Source of the DNA: Sphingopyxis sp. FD7
Lineage (GTDB): Bacteria; Pseudomonadota; Alphaproteobacteria; Sphingomonadales; Sphingomonadaceae
Length of the DNA: 64,000 nucleotides
NCBI RefSeq assembly: GCF_003609835.1
Contig: NZ_AP017899.1
Location: 1 to 64,000 of the forward strand
Reading direction: 5' to 3'
Part shown: one piece after another, positions 32,175 to 42,245 of the stretch
Layout of the letters: each line of letters opens with the position of its first letter
How positions within the stretch are numbered: the stretch's first letter is position 1
The notes under the pieces: model-generated
Databases searched by the model: none
Seen by the model: only the letters and a program-made list of their open reading frames with translations
What the model was told of the DNA's origin: nothing
Translations under genes and position numbers: made by a program

Positions 32175-34199
32175 TCAGGCTGCGCCTGCGGTCAGGAGGG
32201 GGTTGCACCCGCTCAAGCGATATTCGCTGAGATCGGCAGCTTCGGTCATCGTCCAGAAGTCGATGATCCGGAACGGGTTGTTGACCACCACCCGACCTTT
32301 CGAATTCTTGTAGTAGGTCTCTACGCCGGGATAGGTCCAGACCATTCCGGCGTGGGTCGCATCGACCTGCGCATTGTAGGCATCGTGCACGTCCTCGCGC
32401 ACTTCCACCTGCACGGCGCTCACAGACAATGCCTGACGGATGAGCGACATCACATAGTGCATCTGCCGCTCGAGGACGGTGATCAGGCTGCCGCCATGTC
32501 CGAACTGCGTGTTGGGACCATACAAGCAAAAGAAATTGGGGTAGCCAGGAACGACGGTGCCAAGATAGGCACGCGCGTCGTCGCCCTTCCAGTCCTTGTG
32601 CAACTCGCGCCCGCCCTTCCCCACCACCCTCATCGGAGCCAGCAGGTTGACCACGTCGAAGCCGGTCGCCCAGATCAGGAGATCGGCATTGTGAACAGTG
32701 CCATCCTGGGTGCGGACACCATTGGGCAGGGCCTCGACCACCGAACCGGTGACAAGCGTGACATTTTCCTTCGCAAGCGTGCGGAACCAGCCATTGTCCA
32801 GCAGCATGCGCTTGCCGAAAGGCGGGTAGTCCGGAAGGACCTGCGGCAGCAGATGGGTTGCGGTGCCTAGTTCGGCGGTGATATAGGCCTCGAGCCCCTT
32901 GCGGTGCGCGTCGTTGACCGGGTTGATCGAGCGGCCATGGCCCGCCCACGCAGGATCCTGCTGCAACGCTTCGTAGAGCTTGTCATTGAACGCCCAGCTG
33001 AGGCGGATACGATACCAGAGGCGGTATAGCGGCACTGCATCGAGCAGGCGGCGCAGCGGCTCCGGGATGCTCTTGCCGAATTTCGGGAAAGGCGCAGCCC
33101 ACTGCGGGGTGCGCTGCACGATTGTCAAGGAGGCGACCGTGTCCGCGATTGCGGGCGCGACCTGCATCGCGCTGGCGCCATTGCCGATGAGAACCACGTT
33201 GCGCCCTTCGAGCGACACACCCTCGTCAGGATACCTCGCGGTGTGAAAACTGGGGCCCTCGAAGGTTTCCAGCCCCGGAATGTCGGGCAGGCGGGGCTTG
33301 TTGAACGCCCCCACGCCGCTAATCAGGATCGCAGCGCGCAAGGTTTCTTCCTCGCCCGCCTCGCTGATGACCTGCGCGGTCCATTCGCTAGAAGCCTCGT
33401 CGAACCGCGCTTGCGTCACTTCGAGGCCAAAACGGATCGACCGCATGATGTCGTGGTCCGCTGCGACCTTTTCGAGATAGGCGTGGATTTCGCGGCTGCC
33501 CGCAAAATAGCGCGATCAGTCATGAGGGGCGAACGAGAACGAATACAAGTGGCTCGGCACGTCGCAGGCCGCACCGGGGTAGCGATTTTCCATCCAGACG
33601 CCGCCCAGTCTGCCCCGGCGTTCGACAATCGTGTACGGTATGCCCGCGCTTTGAAGCCGGACCGCAGCGCACAGGCCCGAAATACCCGCCCCGATGATCA
33701 GAGCCCGAAAGCCTGGCGGAACGGGGACAGCAGGGACGCCTGGCGCTTCCTGCTCTGGCAGGCCGAGATCTGCACGGATCATGGCCGCATAAGAAGCTGG
33801 GATCGTCTCGCCGAGCGAGACGCCCATTATTTCCACCAACAATTCGTCGGAGGGATCGGCGATGACAACCGGCTCGCCTGCAAAATGCCGGATCAGAGCC
33901 GCATGGGCAGCATGGCGTATCTCTTGCTGCACGTCATCTGGCAGGCCGCCGCTGTCATTGTCATCCATTCCCCGTGTGCGGGACGGGACGAACTTGCCTT
34001 CGATCCAACGGCGGTCTCCAGTCATTTGCACCAGCAGACAGGCCAGCGTCGGAACGTTGGCAGCTTCGAGCGCCGCGCTTAGCCAATCGTGATCTGTAGT
34101 TTGCTGCACAGCTTCCTGCCACTGCCTGTCATGCTGCCTCTGCAGACATCTGCCGTCCGGCACCTCTTCCTCAATCCGCAAATGCCGGGGAAAAGTCAA
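32175..34199 (-). pseudogene. HAPMO-type Baeyer-Villiger monooxygenase with internal TGA (BVMO1)
   Basis: A full-length class B flavin monooxygenase frame interrupted by one in-frame TGA at 33516-33518. Before it are the N-terminal extension (VPTLACLLVQMTGDRRWIEG) and the first Rossmann motif (ALIIGAGISGLCAAVRLQSA). After it are the second dinucleotide motif (VVLIGNGASAMQVAPAI) and the BVMO fingerprint FEGPSFHTARYPD. The paralog at 58055 has FAPGRWSRHFADSREIH where this gene reads FAPHD-stop-SRYFAGSREIH, so a Trp codon TGG became TGA. The reading frame is otherwise intact. The ATG at 34199 lies in an operator; the true start is probably near GTG 34109. The family inserts oxygen next to ketones, giving esters or lactones. 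Confidence 0.88.
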
Positions 34200-34212
34200 C
34201 GCCTATGTTGAA
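34195..34212. promoter_or_regulatory. Operator A: GTCAAC-GCCTAT-GTTGAA
   Basis: An 18-bp near-perfect palindrome in the gap between the divergent BVMO1 operon and TonB receptor 1. On the minus strand it ends in TTGACT, which may be the -35 box of the BVMO1 promoter. One of five matching sites. Confidence 0.75.
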
Positions 34213-34365
34213 GCCATGCTGCCATTGTCGGCGTTGCTGGCCAAGAATGAGTTTCAACCAAGGGCGCGCTCCCTTTTAGGGCTATATAAATTACGGATTG
34301 GGCCGAAAAATCGTAAGATAGCGTCAGCCAGCCACTTAACTCACCCCAAAAATTTCACACCCCTG

Positions 34366-34394
34366 TTGACGAATGTCGCACGTTTAATCTACGA
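34366..34394 (+). promoter_or_regulatory. Candidate promoter for TonB receptor 1
   Basis: TTGACG at 34366-34371 followed at about 17 bp by CTACGA, 70 bp upstream of the receptor start. The -10 is weak; no experimental support. Confidence 0.3.
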
Positions 34395-34464
34395 AGGTGT
34401 TGATAGGGGGCGGCGACTCCACGCCGGCAATAATGCCGTTTACGCCCAGGGGGAGACTAGCTTG

Positions 34465-37062
34465 ATGTCAAGACGTACCATTGTTCGCGCTGCGCTCGTT
34501 TCGACCAGCGTGCTTTCGTTGGCGACGACTGCGCATGCGCAGGTCGCTCCCCCGGTCGAGCAGGCTGCTCCCACCGAAGGGCTTGGCGAGATCATCGTCA
34601 CAGCGACCAAGCGCAGCGAAAACCTGCAGGAGGTGCCGGTGGCGATTACCGCAGTGACCGCGGACGAGCTCACCGAGCGGGGCGTGTTTTCGACCGCCGA
34701 CCTCAACAACTCCATCCCGAACCTTCAGGTCAGCTCCGCCTATGGCGAGACGCAGCCAAACTTTACGGTGCGCGGAATCGGCGTGGGCACCGAATACAAC
34801 TCTAACGCTGCATCGCCGGTCGGCATCTATGTCGACGAAGTGTACCAGTCGTTCCGCGCCAGCCATGGCCAGCAATTGTTCGATCTGGAGCAGCTGGAAG
34901 TCGTGCGCGGCCCGCAAGGTACGCTTTTTGGCCGCAACACTACAGGCGGCGCAATCAACTTTATTACGCGCAAGCCAAGATTGCAGGGCAGCAACGGGGC
35001 GATCACGCTGGGCTACGGTTCGTTCAATCGCGTCAGCGTGCAAGGTGCGGTCGAAGTCACGCCGGTCGAGGACCGGCTGGGCGTTCGCATCGCCGGGAGC
35101 TATGTCGATTCTGATCCGTTCGTGCGCAACGTGCAGCCGGTTGGTCTCATCAAGTCCAACCCGAACGTGCCCGACAACATCGCTTTCGGTGACCGCAACA
35201 CGGGTATCTCGCCGGGTGGTCATGAAACCTGGGCCCTGCGCGGACAGGTTCGTTTCCAGCCCACGGACAGGATCGATCTCAATCTAAAGGCCTATGTCGC
35301 ACAATCGCTCGGCGGGCAGGATTCCCCGCAGAACCATGGCCCGTCGCTCACCGACGATACGATATCGCTGGCGGATTCCGCTTTCGGTTTCTTTTATACG
35401 CCCCTTGCCAGCACGTTGTTCGGCAACGGCAGAAACCTGGTTGACTTCCTGCCGCCTGCTTATAGCGCAAGAGGCCGCGGGCTAACCGATCGCGAGATCG
35501 AGGGCAACTCGATTGGCACGGCAGAAACCAAGACCTTCGGCATCGTGCTCAACGGCAGGTTTGAACTAAGCGATCAGCTCAATCTGACTTCGATCAGCGG
35601 CTTCGACCGTACGCGATACGGCTTGCTCCCCCGCATTGATTGCGACGGCACGCCCTTCAATGTCTGCGCGATCGGCTACGCATCCCTTTCGCGCAGCTTC
35701 AACCAGGATCTGCGCCTCGATTATGCTAACGACCGGTTCAAGGCGATCGGAGGCCTCTATTACGGCTGGGACGAGATCGTCACTAACAACACGCCCGACT
35801 TCTACGGCTTCCTCAGCGACGTGAACGCGGCGATCGGCAACCCCAGAACTTATTTCAACCCCGCCGGGCTTGGCCGTGAAGCAGGCATGGTTACCGCGCT
35901 GAAGGCCACGCAGGACTACACGCAGGAGCGCAAGTCCTTTGCGATCTATGGGGAGGCCAGTTACGAGCTGACCGACACGCTCAAGATCACCGCAGGTCTG
36001 CGCTACACCAAGGACAAGTTTGCGTATCTCGATGCGCTCACCACGTTCTTTGACGATACCGGTGCGCCGCGCCTCTATACCGTTTCGGACTACGCGCCCG
36101 GCGGCGTACCCTCGCGGTATTTCATCGGTGACGATCCTGCGCTCGACAGGAGCATCAAGCCGCTTAACCGTCGTGACGGATCGAACGCGCTCACCGGCCG
36201 TGCGATTGTCGACTGGACGCCGGTCGATGACCTGCTGCTCTATGCCAGCTACAGCCGTGGCTATCGCGGGGGCACCTATAACGGCCTTGCGTTCCAGTCG
36301 GCTGCGCAGGTCTACTTCGTCGAGCCCGAAACGGTGGATGCTTTCGAAACCGGTTTGAAAAGCCGTTTCTTCGACGACCGGGTGCAGTTCAATATCTCGG
36401 CGTTCCATTACATCTACAAGGGCCAACAGCAGCAGCTGCTCGATCCCAGCTCGGTCACCTTCCTGATCAATCTCGATGGCAAGGTGACCGGTCTGGATGC
36501 GGAACTTACCGTGCTGGTGACCGACAACCTGCGCTTGAATGCCGGTCTCGGCGTGCTCGACAGCGCGTTCGACAGTGGCGAATGCCCGCTCACGCCGATC
36601 AGCGGTACGCCGCCTCAAGCCGGAAACTGCATTTCGACCGCCGGTGGAAAGATCGACGTGGGCGGCAATCCGTTTCCATATGCCAGCAAGGTTTCGGGCA
36701 ACCTCGGGGTGGATTGGGATGCGCTGACAACGGAAGACGGGACGCTCACATTGCATGCTGACACGAGCTATACCGGCCGATACTTCTATGATGTGTTCGG
36801 TAGTTACGACTTCGTCGGCCCGCAGGGCACTTCGGTCAATGCCGGGAGAGGCCCGCTGGGAGAGGGACAGCGGCCGTATTGGCTGATCAATGGGCGGATT
36901 TCGTACAGAACGGACAACTTCACCATCGCCGGTTTCGTCAAGAACCTGACTGACAAGCTATATTACCCGAACGCGATCAACGTCGAGGGCAGCTACGGCA
37001 GTGATTACCGAATTCGCGCTGTACCGCGCCAGTTCGGCATCGAGATCAGTGCCAACTTCTAA
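34465..37062 (+). CDS. TonB-dependent outer-membrane receptor 1
   Basis: 865 residues from ATG 34465 after GGGGGAGA; the longer ORF from 34216 crosses promoter sequence. The signal peptide is SRRTIVRAALVSTSVLSLAT followed by AHAQ. The TonB box region is IIVTATKRSENLQEVPVAIT. The plug domain includes LEQLEVVRGPQGTLFGRNTT, and the barrel ends in VPRQFGIEISANF with the C-terminal Phe typical of outer-membrane proteins. It probably imports the unknown catabolic substrate with TonB-derived energy. It is divergent from the BVMO1 operon and shares its operator region. Confidence 0.93.
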   Translation: MSRRTIVRAALVSTSVLSLATTAHAQVAPPVEQAAPTEGLGEIIVTATKRSENLQEVPVAITAVTADELTERGVFSTADLNNSIPNLQVSSAYGETQPNFTVRGIGVGTEYNSNAASPVGIYVDEVYQSFRASHGQQLFDLEQLEVVRGPQGTLFGRNTTGGAINFITRKPRLQGSNGAITLGYGSFNRVSVQGAVEVTPVEDRLGVRIAGSYVDSDPFVRNVQPVGLIKSNPNVPDNIAFGDRNTGISPGGHETWALRGQVRFQPTDRIDLNLKAYVAQSLGGQDSPQNHGPSLTDDTISLADSAFGFFYTPLASTLFGNGRNLVDFLPPAYSARGRGLTDREIEGNSIGTAETKTFGIVLNGRFELSDQLNLTSISGFDRTRYGLLPRIDCDGTPFNVCAIGYASLSRSFNQDLRLDYANDRFKAIGGLYYGWDEIVTNNTPDFYGFLSDVNAAIGNPRTYFNPAGLGREAGMVTALKATQDYTQERKSFAIYGEASYELTDTLKITAGLRYTKDKFAYLDALTTFFDDTGAPRLYTVSDYAPGGVPSRYFIGDDPALDRSIKPLNRRDGSNALTGRAIVDWTPVDDLLLYASYSRGYRGGTYNGLAFQSAAQVYFVEPETVDAFETGLKSRFFDDRVQFNISAFHYIYKGQQQQLLDPSSVTFLINLDGKVTGLDAELTVLVTDNLRLNAGLGVLDSAFDSGECPLTPISGTPPQAGNCISTAGGKIDVGGNPFPYASKVSGNLGVDWDALTTEDGTLTLHADTSYTGRYFYDVFGSYDFVGPQGTSVNAGRGPLGEGQRPYWLINGRISYRTDNFTIAGFVKNLTDKLYYPNAINVEGSYGSDYRIRAVPRQFGIEISANF

Positions 37063-37073
37063 TCGAGCCGCAT

Positions 37074-37104
37074 GAGGGCACCTGCATTGCAGGTGCCCTC
37101 TTTT
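37074..37104 (+). terminator. Rho-independent terminator after TonB receptor 1
   Basis: GAGGGCACCTGCA and TGCAGGTGCCCTC form a perfect stem around a single central T (a small loop in practice), followed by TTTT. It separates the receptor from the dehydrogenase genes. Confidence 0.92.
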
Positions 37105-37137
37105 CATGTACTATCTAAGCCCCAGAGGGCAAGTTCC

Positions 37138-39207
37138 ATGCTCAAGATTTATCCGGTTGCCGTATCCATGCTGTTGCTTGCCAGCTGCAACCAGCCTCTG
37201 GCGGACAGCTTCACCACGCCCGCAACCGCTGACTGGCTCACCTATGGCGGCACGGCGCTGGAGCAGCGCTTCAGTCCGCTGACCGAGATCAATTCGGACA
37301 CGGTGGAAAACCTCGGTCTTGCCTGGAGTCACGAGTTCGATACCGCACGCGGGCTAGAGGCAACGCCCCTCGTCGTTGACGGGGTAATCTACACGACAAG
37401 CGCATGGTCCAAAGTCTATGCCTTCGATGCGGTAAGCGGGAAGCAGCTGTGGAGCTATGATCCCAAGGTCCCTGGTGAGACCGGGTTCAAGGCCTGCTGC
37501 GATGTCGTTAATCGCGGGGCTGCGTTCCACGATGGCAAAATCTATGTCGGTGCGCTCGATGGCCGCCTAATCGCGCTCGATGCGAAAACCGGGTCGCTGC
37601 TTTGGTCGACGGTCACGGTCGACCAGAGCAAGCCATACACGATCACCGGTGCGCCGCGCGTGGTCAAAGGGCGCGTTCTGATCGGCAATGGCGGGGCAGA
37701 ATACGGCGTGCGCGGCTATGTGAGCGCCTATGACGCGCAGACCGGCAAGCTCGCCTGGCGGTTCTATACGGTACCCCCAGCAAAAGGCGCCGCTCCCGAT
37801 GGCGCTGCTTCGGATAGCATCATCGAGAAAATGCAGGCCACCTGGGACGGCGATTGGTCGAAGTTCGGAGGCGGCGGTACCGTCTGGGATTCGATCGTCT
37901 ACGACGAGGAATTCAATCAGGTTCTTATCGGCGTTGGAAATGGCTCGCCGTGGGATCACCGCGTCCGATCGAACGGCAAGGGTGACAACCTGTTCATATC
38001 TTCGGTCGTCGCGCTTGATGCCGACACTGGGGAGTACAAATGGCACTATCAGGGCGTGCCGGGCGAAAGCTGGGATTTCACGCAGACCCAGTCGATTATT
38101 CTTGCCAACCTGAAAATCGGCGGCGCCGATCGGAAGGTGATGATGCAAGCGCCCAAAAACGGCCTGTTCTACGTCATCGATCGCAGCGACGGGAAACTGA
38201 TCTCGGCGAAGAACTTCGTTCCGGTCAACTGGACAAGCGGGGTCGACATGAAGACCGGTCGGCCGGTTGAAAATCCAGAAGCACGCTATGGGAAGGGCCT
38301 GTTCGTCGCGACGCCTTCGGGCCACGGTGCCCATAACTGGCAGCCGATGGCCTTCAGTCCGCAAACCGGTTTAGCCTATATTCCGGCGCAGGAAGTCCCG
38401 CTGGCATACGTCAGTGACAAGCCTTTCGTTCCGCGTCAGGGTGGCTGGAACCTCGGGGTAAATCTCGCGATCAACACGCTGCCCGATGATAAAGCGGCGC
38501 TGAAAGCGGTGCGCTCCTCGCTACGCGGCTATATCATTGCGTGGGACCCGGTAAAGCAGAAGGAAGCCTGGCGCGTCGACCTCGGCGGCCCCGGCAACGG
38601 CGGGATGCTGACAAGCGCAGGCGGACTCGTCTTTGCCGGCAATGCCAAGGGCAAGCTGGTTGCTTATGCCGCCGATAGCGGCAAGGAACTATGGTCCTAC
38701 GATACCGGTATCGGGATCATTGCCCCGCCCATTACCTATTCCGTCGACGGCGTTCAATACGTCGCGGTAATGGCTGGCTACGGCGGTGGCTACGGGTTGC
38801 CGGCCGCCTTTGCCGAGCTTCAGGGACCACGCCCCAACGGCCGCCTGCTGGTCTTTGCGCTAGGGGGCAAGGCTTCTTACAAGATCGCCCGCGCACCGCA
38901 GGCGCCGCCCGTGATCGTCCAGGAAAATTGGTCGCCTGCAACGGTGACAAAGGGCGCCGAACTTTATGGCAACACCTGCTCGGTGTGCCACGGTGGCGGC
39001 GCACGTTCATCGGGTGTGCTGCCCGATTTGCGCCGGTCGGGCGTGCTGGCTGACAAGGCCAGCTGGCAGGCTGTGGTGCATGATGGCGTCCTCAAGGAGA
39101 ATGGCATGGTCGGTTTCGCCAAGTGGATGTCGCGCGACGACATTGAAGCCATCCGTGCCTATGTCGCCGACCGCGCGCGGCTGGTGGCGAAGGAGGGGGA
39201 CCAATGA
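37138..39207 (+). CDS. PQQ-dependent quinohemoprotein alcohol dehydrogenase
   Basis: 689 residues from ATG 37138. An N-terminal lipoprotein-type signal ends in LLLASC. The eight-bladed PQQ propeller has DWLTYGGTALEQRFSPL, the vicinal Cys pair in FKACCDVVNRG, WDFTQTQSI and repeated W-docking motifs. The C-terminal cytochrome c domain has the heme site CSVCHGG (about residue 621). This is the periplasmic type II alcohol dehydrogenase layout; electrons pass from PQQ through heme c. It is probably membrane-anchored through the lipobox. Its stop overlaps the aldehyde dehydrogenase start (ATGA), so alcohol and aldehyde oxidation are coupled. Confidence 0.93.
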   Translation: MLKIYPVAVSMLLLASCNQPLADSFTTPATADWLTYGGTALEQRFSPLTEINSDTVENLGLAWSHEFDTARGLEATPLVVDGVIYTTSAWSKVYAFDAVSGKQLWSYDPKVPGETGFKACCDVVNRGAAFHDGKIYVGALDGRLIALDAKTGSLLWSTVTVDQSKPYTITGAPRVVKGRVLIGNGGAEYGVRGYVSAYDAQTGKLAWRFYTVPPAKGAAPDGAASDSIIEKMQATWDGDWSKFGGGGTVWDSIVYDEEFNQVLIGVGNGSPWDHRVRSNGKGDNLFISSVVALDADTGEYKWHYQGVPGESWDFTQTQSIILANLKIGGADRKVMMQAPKNGLFYVIDRSDGKLISAKNFVPVNWTSGVDMKTGRPVENPEARYGKGLFVATPSGHGAHNWQPMAFSPQTGLAYIPAQEVPLAYVSDKPFVPRQGGWNLGVNLAINTLPDDKAALKAVRSSLRGYIIAWDPVKQKEAWRVDLGGPGNGGMLTSAGGLVFAGNAKGKLVAYAADSGKELWSYDTGIGIIAPPITYSVDGVQYVAVMAGYGGGYGLPAAFAELQGPRPNGRLLVFALGGKASYKIARAPQAPPVIVQENWSPATVTKGAELYGNTCSVCHGGGARSSGVLPDLRRSGVLADKASWQAVVHDGVLKENGMVGFAKWMSRDDIEAIRAYVADRARLVAKEGDQ

Positions 39208-40616
39208 GCTTGCAGATGCTGATCGGTGGCAAGTTAGTCGGCGGAAGCCGGAAGCTTGATGTGATTGACCCTGCGACGGGCCAGGTGTTCGACAGTTGCG
39301 CATGCGGTTCGCGCGAAGACTTCGAGGATGCAGTCACCGCCGCGGCAGCTGCTTTTCCCGAATGGTCCCAGACCACCGCGGAGCAGCGCAAAGCCCTGCT
39401 GATAAAGATGGCCGAGGTCATCGAGGCGAATATGGAATTGCTTGCCCGCACGCTTACACAGGAACAGGGCAAGCCGATCCCCGATGCGCAGGCCGAAGTA
39501 GGTGGGGCCGCCTACTTCTTGCGATATTATGCTGGGCAGGAAATCCCGGTGGAAGTGATCGAGGACAGCGAGGATCGCCGGATCGAATTGCACCGCCGCC
39601 CTCTCGGCGTAGTGGCGGCAATCGTGCCTTGGAACTTCCCAGTTCTGACGGCCGTGAACAAGGTTGGTGCCGCGCTGCTCACCGGCAACACGGTGGTCGT
39701 GAAGCCTGCAGCCACTACGCCGCTGGCAACGCTCGAGATTGCTGCGCTGTGGAAGGATATCGTGCCACCCGGTGTCGTCAATGTCGTGATCGATGCCAAC
39801 GATCTGGGCGACGCACTGACTGGGCACCCGCTCGTGCGCAAGGTCAGCTTTACCGGATCGACCACCACGGGAAGCAAAGTGATGGCTGCAGGTTCTGCCT
39901 CGCTCAAGCGCATGACGCTGGAACTGGGCGGAAACGATTCCGGCATCGTGCTCGATGATTGCGATCCCGAGGTCGTCTCGCAGAAACTGTTCGATGCCGC
40001 CTTCGCCAACAATGGCCAGGTCTGCATCGCGCTCAAGCGGCTTTATGTCCACGAAAGCCAATACGATGCGGTCTGCGCCAAACTGGCTGAGATCGCTAAA
40101 GCTGCGGTCGTGGGCCCCGGATCACAGCAGGGCACGCAGCTTGGCCCGGTCCAGAACCGCGTCCAATTCGAAAAGCTGAAAGCCTTGATTGAGGAAACCC
40201 GCGCCGAAGGCACCATCATCGCCGGCGGCGACTGTCCCGAGGGCGAGGGCTACTTCATCAACCCAACCATTGTGCGCGACATCGCAGACGACGCCCGGCT
40301 TGTCGTTGATGAGCAATTTGGCCCTGTGTTGCCGGTCATGCGCTTTGCCGATATCGACGGCGTGGTTGAGCGCGCCAACAACACCGGGTTCGGCCTTGGC
40401 AATTCGGTGTGGTCGGCCGATCCCGCCCGCGCCGAAGCTGTCGCGGCACGGCTTGATTCCGGGTCGGTGTGGGTGAACAAACACGGCGATATCGGGCCCG
40501 ATACGCCGTTTGCTGGTGCCAAGATGTCAGGTGTCGGGATCGAAATGGGAATGCACGGGCTGCTGGAATTCACGCAAGCCAAAGTGATCAACTGCGCCAA
40601 AGGGGTATCTGTGTAA
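39204..40616 (+). CDS. NAD(P)-dependent aldehyde dehydrogenase
   Basis: 470 residues: VVAAIVPWNFPVLTAVNKVG, FTGSTTTGSKVM (cofactor site), MTLELGGNDSGIVLDDC (catalytic Glu) and the nucleophile Cys in FANNGQVCIALKRLYV (about residue 275), with LEFTQAKVI near the C-terminus. It would oxidise the aldehyde made by the preceding dehydrogenase to an acid ready for CoA activation. Translationally coupled to that gene (4-bp overlap). Confidence 0.93.
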   Translation: MSLQMLIGGKLVGGSRKLDVIDPATGQVFDSCACGSREDFEDAVTAAAAAFPEWSQTTAEQRKALLIKMAEVIEANMELLARTLTQEQGKPIPDAQAEVGGAAYFLRYYAGQEIPVEVIEDSEDRRIELHRRPLGVVAAIVPWNFPVLTAVNKVGAALLTGNTVVVKPAATTPLATLEIAALWKDIVPPGVVNVVIDANDLGDALTGHPLVRKVSFTGSTTTGSKVMAAGSASLKRMTLELGGNDSGIVLDDCDPEVVSQKLFDAAFANNGQVCIALKRLYVHESQYDAVCAKLAEIAKAAVVGPGSQQGTQLGPVQNRVQFEKLKALIEETRAEGTIIAGGDCPEGEGYFINPTIVRDIADDARLVVDEQFGPVLPVMRFADIDGVVERANNTGFGLGNSVWSADPARAEAVAARLDSGSVWVNKHGDIGPDTPFAGAKMSGVGIEMGMHGLLEFTQAKVINCAKGVSV

Positions 40617-40726
40617 TTTTCCCACCCATCGACCGATCTCGCAACGCCATTTGGCCAGACCGCATGACAGCGTCGCGGTCCAGCGCAATGCGTAGTCATT
40701 TGCGGCATGATCAGCGAGACGGGCTT

Positions 40727-41190
40727 TCAGTAAGGCGATTCAAGACCTGAAATGATCATCTCGGCAAATGTCGCCCCAGGATCTTCCCCGGTTTCCGAAT
40801 GGCCGGGCTTGTACCAGCGGTGGGTCCAGTTGAGCATTCCCAGCACGCCATAGGCCACGACCTTGGGTGTCCCGACTTTTCGGAAACTGCCATCGGCGTA
40901 ACCTTGCTCCACGATGTCGATAACCTATCGTTCGATGCTTTTGTTGAGGGCACGCATGTCCGCCGACCAGCTCGAACGCTTGTCACTGACGTTTCTTAGG
41001 TCTTCGCGGATGTAGATGTAAAGCAGCGGATAATTGGCAGCATAGGACGCCATGAGAGCGAGGATCAGTTCGCGCATCTTGCGCGTTGGGCTGATTCCGC
41101 TTTTCGCGATCCGCCGGGCAAGTTCATCGTTCTGTTCAAGAACCGAGCGGACGATCTCATCGAACATCTGCTCCTTTGACGAGAAGTAAT
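40727..41190 (-). pseudogene. TetR-family regulator lacking its DNA-binding domain and with internal TAG
   Basis: The frame reads YFSSKEQMFDEIVRSVLEQN to DMRALNKSIER, then TAG at 40925-40927, then VIDIVEQGYADGSFRKVGTP to the end, all in one frame. YFSSKEQ is the last part of a TetR helix-turn-helix; everything before it was removed by the IS3-like element at 41191. The ligand-binding domain is present but carries a nonsense codon. The ancestral protein may have controlled the adjacent ADH/ALDH/TonB genes. Confidence 0.85.
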
Positions 41191-41264
41191 TGTCCGTCGT
41201 CAGAACATTTGGCACAGGTCGCGGCGTAAATTAGCGGAGTGCGGGCCTCGTCTGTTGTTGGGTT

Positions 41265-42245
41265 TTAGGCGGCGAGCTTACGGTGTTGCAAGCGCCGATG
41301 TTCAATGGTCTGTCGCTTGATCCTTTCGCGTTGTTTGATGATGGCTGGTGCCCTGCCGAAGTAGGCGTCTGCGGGCGTCACGTTGTTTAGGCTCTCGTGG
41401 TATCGGCGGTGGTTGTAGTGCTCGACGAAGGTCTCGATCTGGGCCTCAAGGTCGCCGGGCAGGAAGTAGTTCTCGAGCAGGATGCGGTTTTTAAGGGTCT
41501 GGTGCCAGCGCTCGATCTTGCCCTGGGTCTGGGGGTGCATCGGGGCGCCGCGCACGTGGCTCATCTTGTTGGCCTCGATGTATTCAGCCAGTTCGCCCGC
41601 GATGTAGCTGGGACCATTGTCGCTGAGCAGCCGGGGCTTGTGCAACACCGTGGCGCTGTCGCATCCGGATGCGACCAACGCTACATCCAGCGTGTCGGTC
41701 ACATCCTCGGCCCGCATGTTGGTGCACAACTTCCAGGCGATGATGTAGCGCGAGAAGTCGTCGAGCACGGTGGAGAGATACATCCAGCCCCACCCGATGA
41801 TCTTGAAGTAGGTAAAATCGGTCTGCCACATCTCGTTCGGCCGGGTCGTCTTGGTATGGAACGCATCAGCCGCTTTCACCACGACGTATGCCGGGCTGGT
41901 GATCAGATCGTGGGCCTTGAGCAGGCGGTAAACCGTAGCTTCGGACACAAAGTATTGGCGCTCATCGGTAAATCGCACCGCCAGTTCGCGCGGTGACAGC
42001 TCGGACTGCTCCAGCGCCATTTCGACGATCTGGTCCTGCACCTCGGGCGCGATCCGGTTCCACACCCGGCCTGGAGCCGATGGCCGATCCGCCAACGCCT
42101 CCGGGCCGCCTGCGAGGTAGCGGTCATACCAGCGGTAGAACGTCCGCCGGGCGATGCCGAGTTGGTCCAGCGTTCGCTTGGCAGGCAGGTGGGACTGCTC
42201 GACGATCCTGATGATCTCGAGCTTCTCGGATGCGGGATACCTCAT
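41265..42245 (-). CDS. IS3-type transposase OrfB (integrase core)
   Basis: 326 residues. An N-terminal HTH (LPAKRTLDQLGIARRTFYRW) precedes the rve core with DDE residues in WQTDFTYFKIIGWGWMYLST, LSDNGPSYIAGELAEYIEAN and MHPQTQGKIERWHQTLKNRI. The ATG at 42245 overlaps the OrfA stop (ATGA), so OrfB can be made by reinitiation. A longer in-frame ORF reaching 42317 would allow an OrfAB frameshift fusion. Confidence 0.9.
   Translation of the reverse strand: MRYPASEKLEIIRIVEQSHLPAKRTLDQLGIARRTFYRWYDRYLAGGPEALADRPSAPGRVWNRIAPEVQDQIVEMALEQSELSPRELAVRFTDERQYFVSEATVYRLLKAHDLITSPAYVVVKAADAFHTKTTRPNEMWQTDFTYFKIIGWGWMYLSTVLDDFSRYIIAWKLCTNMRAEDVTDTLDVALVASGCDSATVLHKPRLLSDNGPSYIAGELAEYIEANKMSHVRGAPMHPQTQGKIERWHQTLKNRILLENYFLPGDLEAQIETFVEHYNHRRYHESLNNVTPADAYFGRAPAIIKQRERIKRQTIEHRRLQHRKLAA

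Noticed and set aside
34245..34262. Sixth operator (TTCAAC-CAAGGG-...)
   Set aside because: Only the left arm matches; the right arm CGCGCT is unrelated. The half-site near 5828 was rejected for the same reason.
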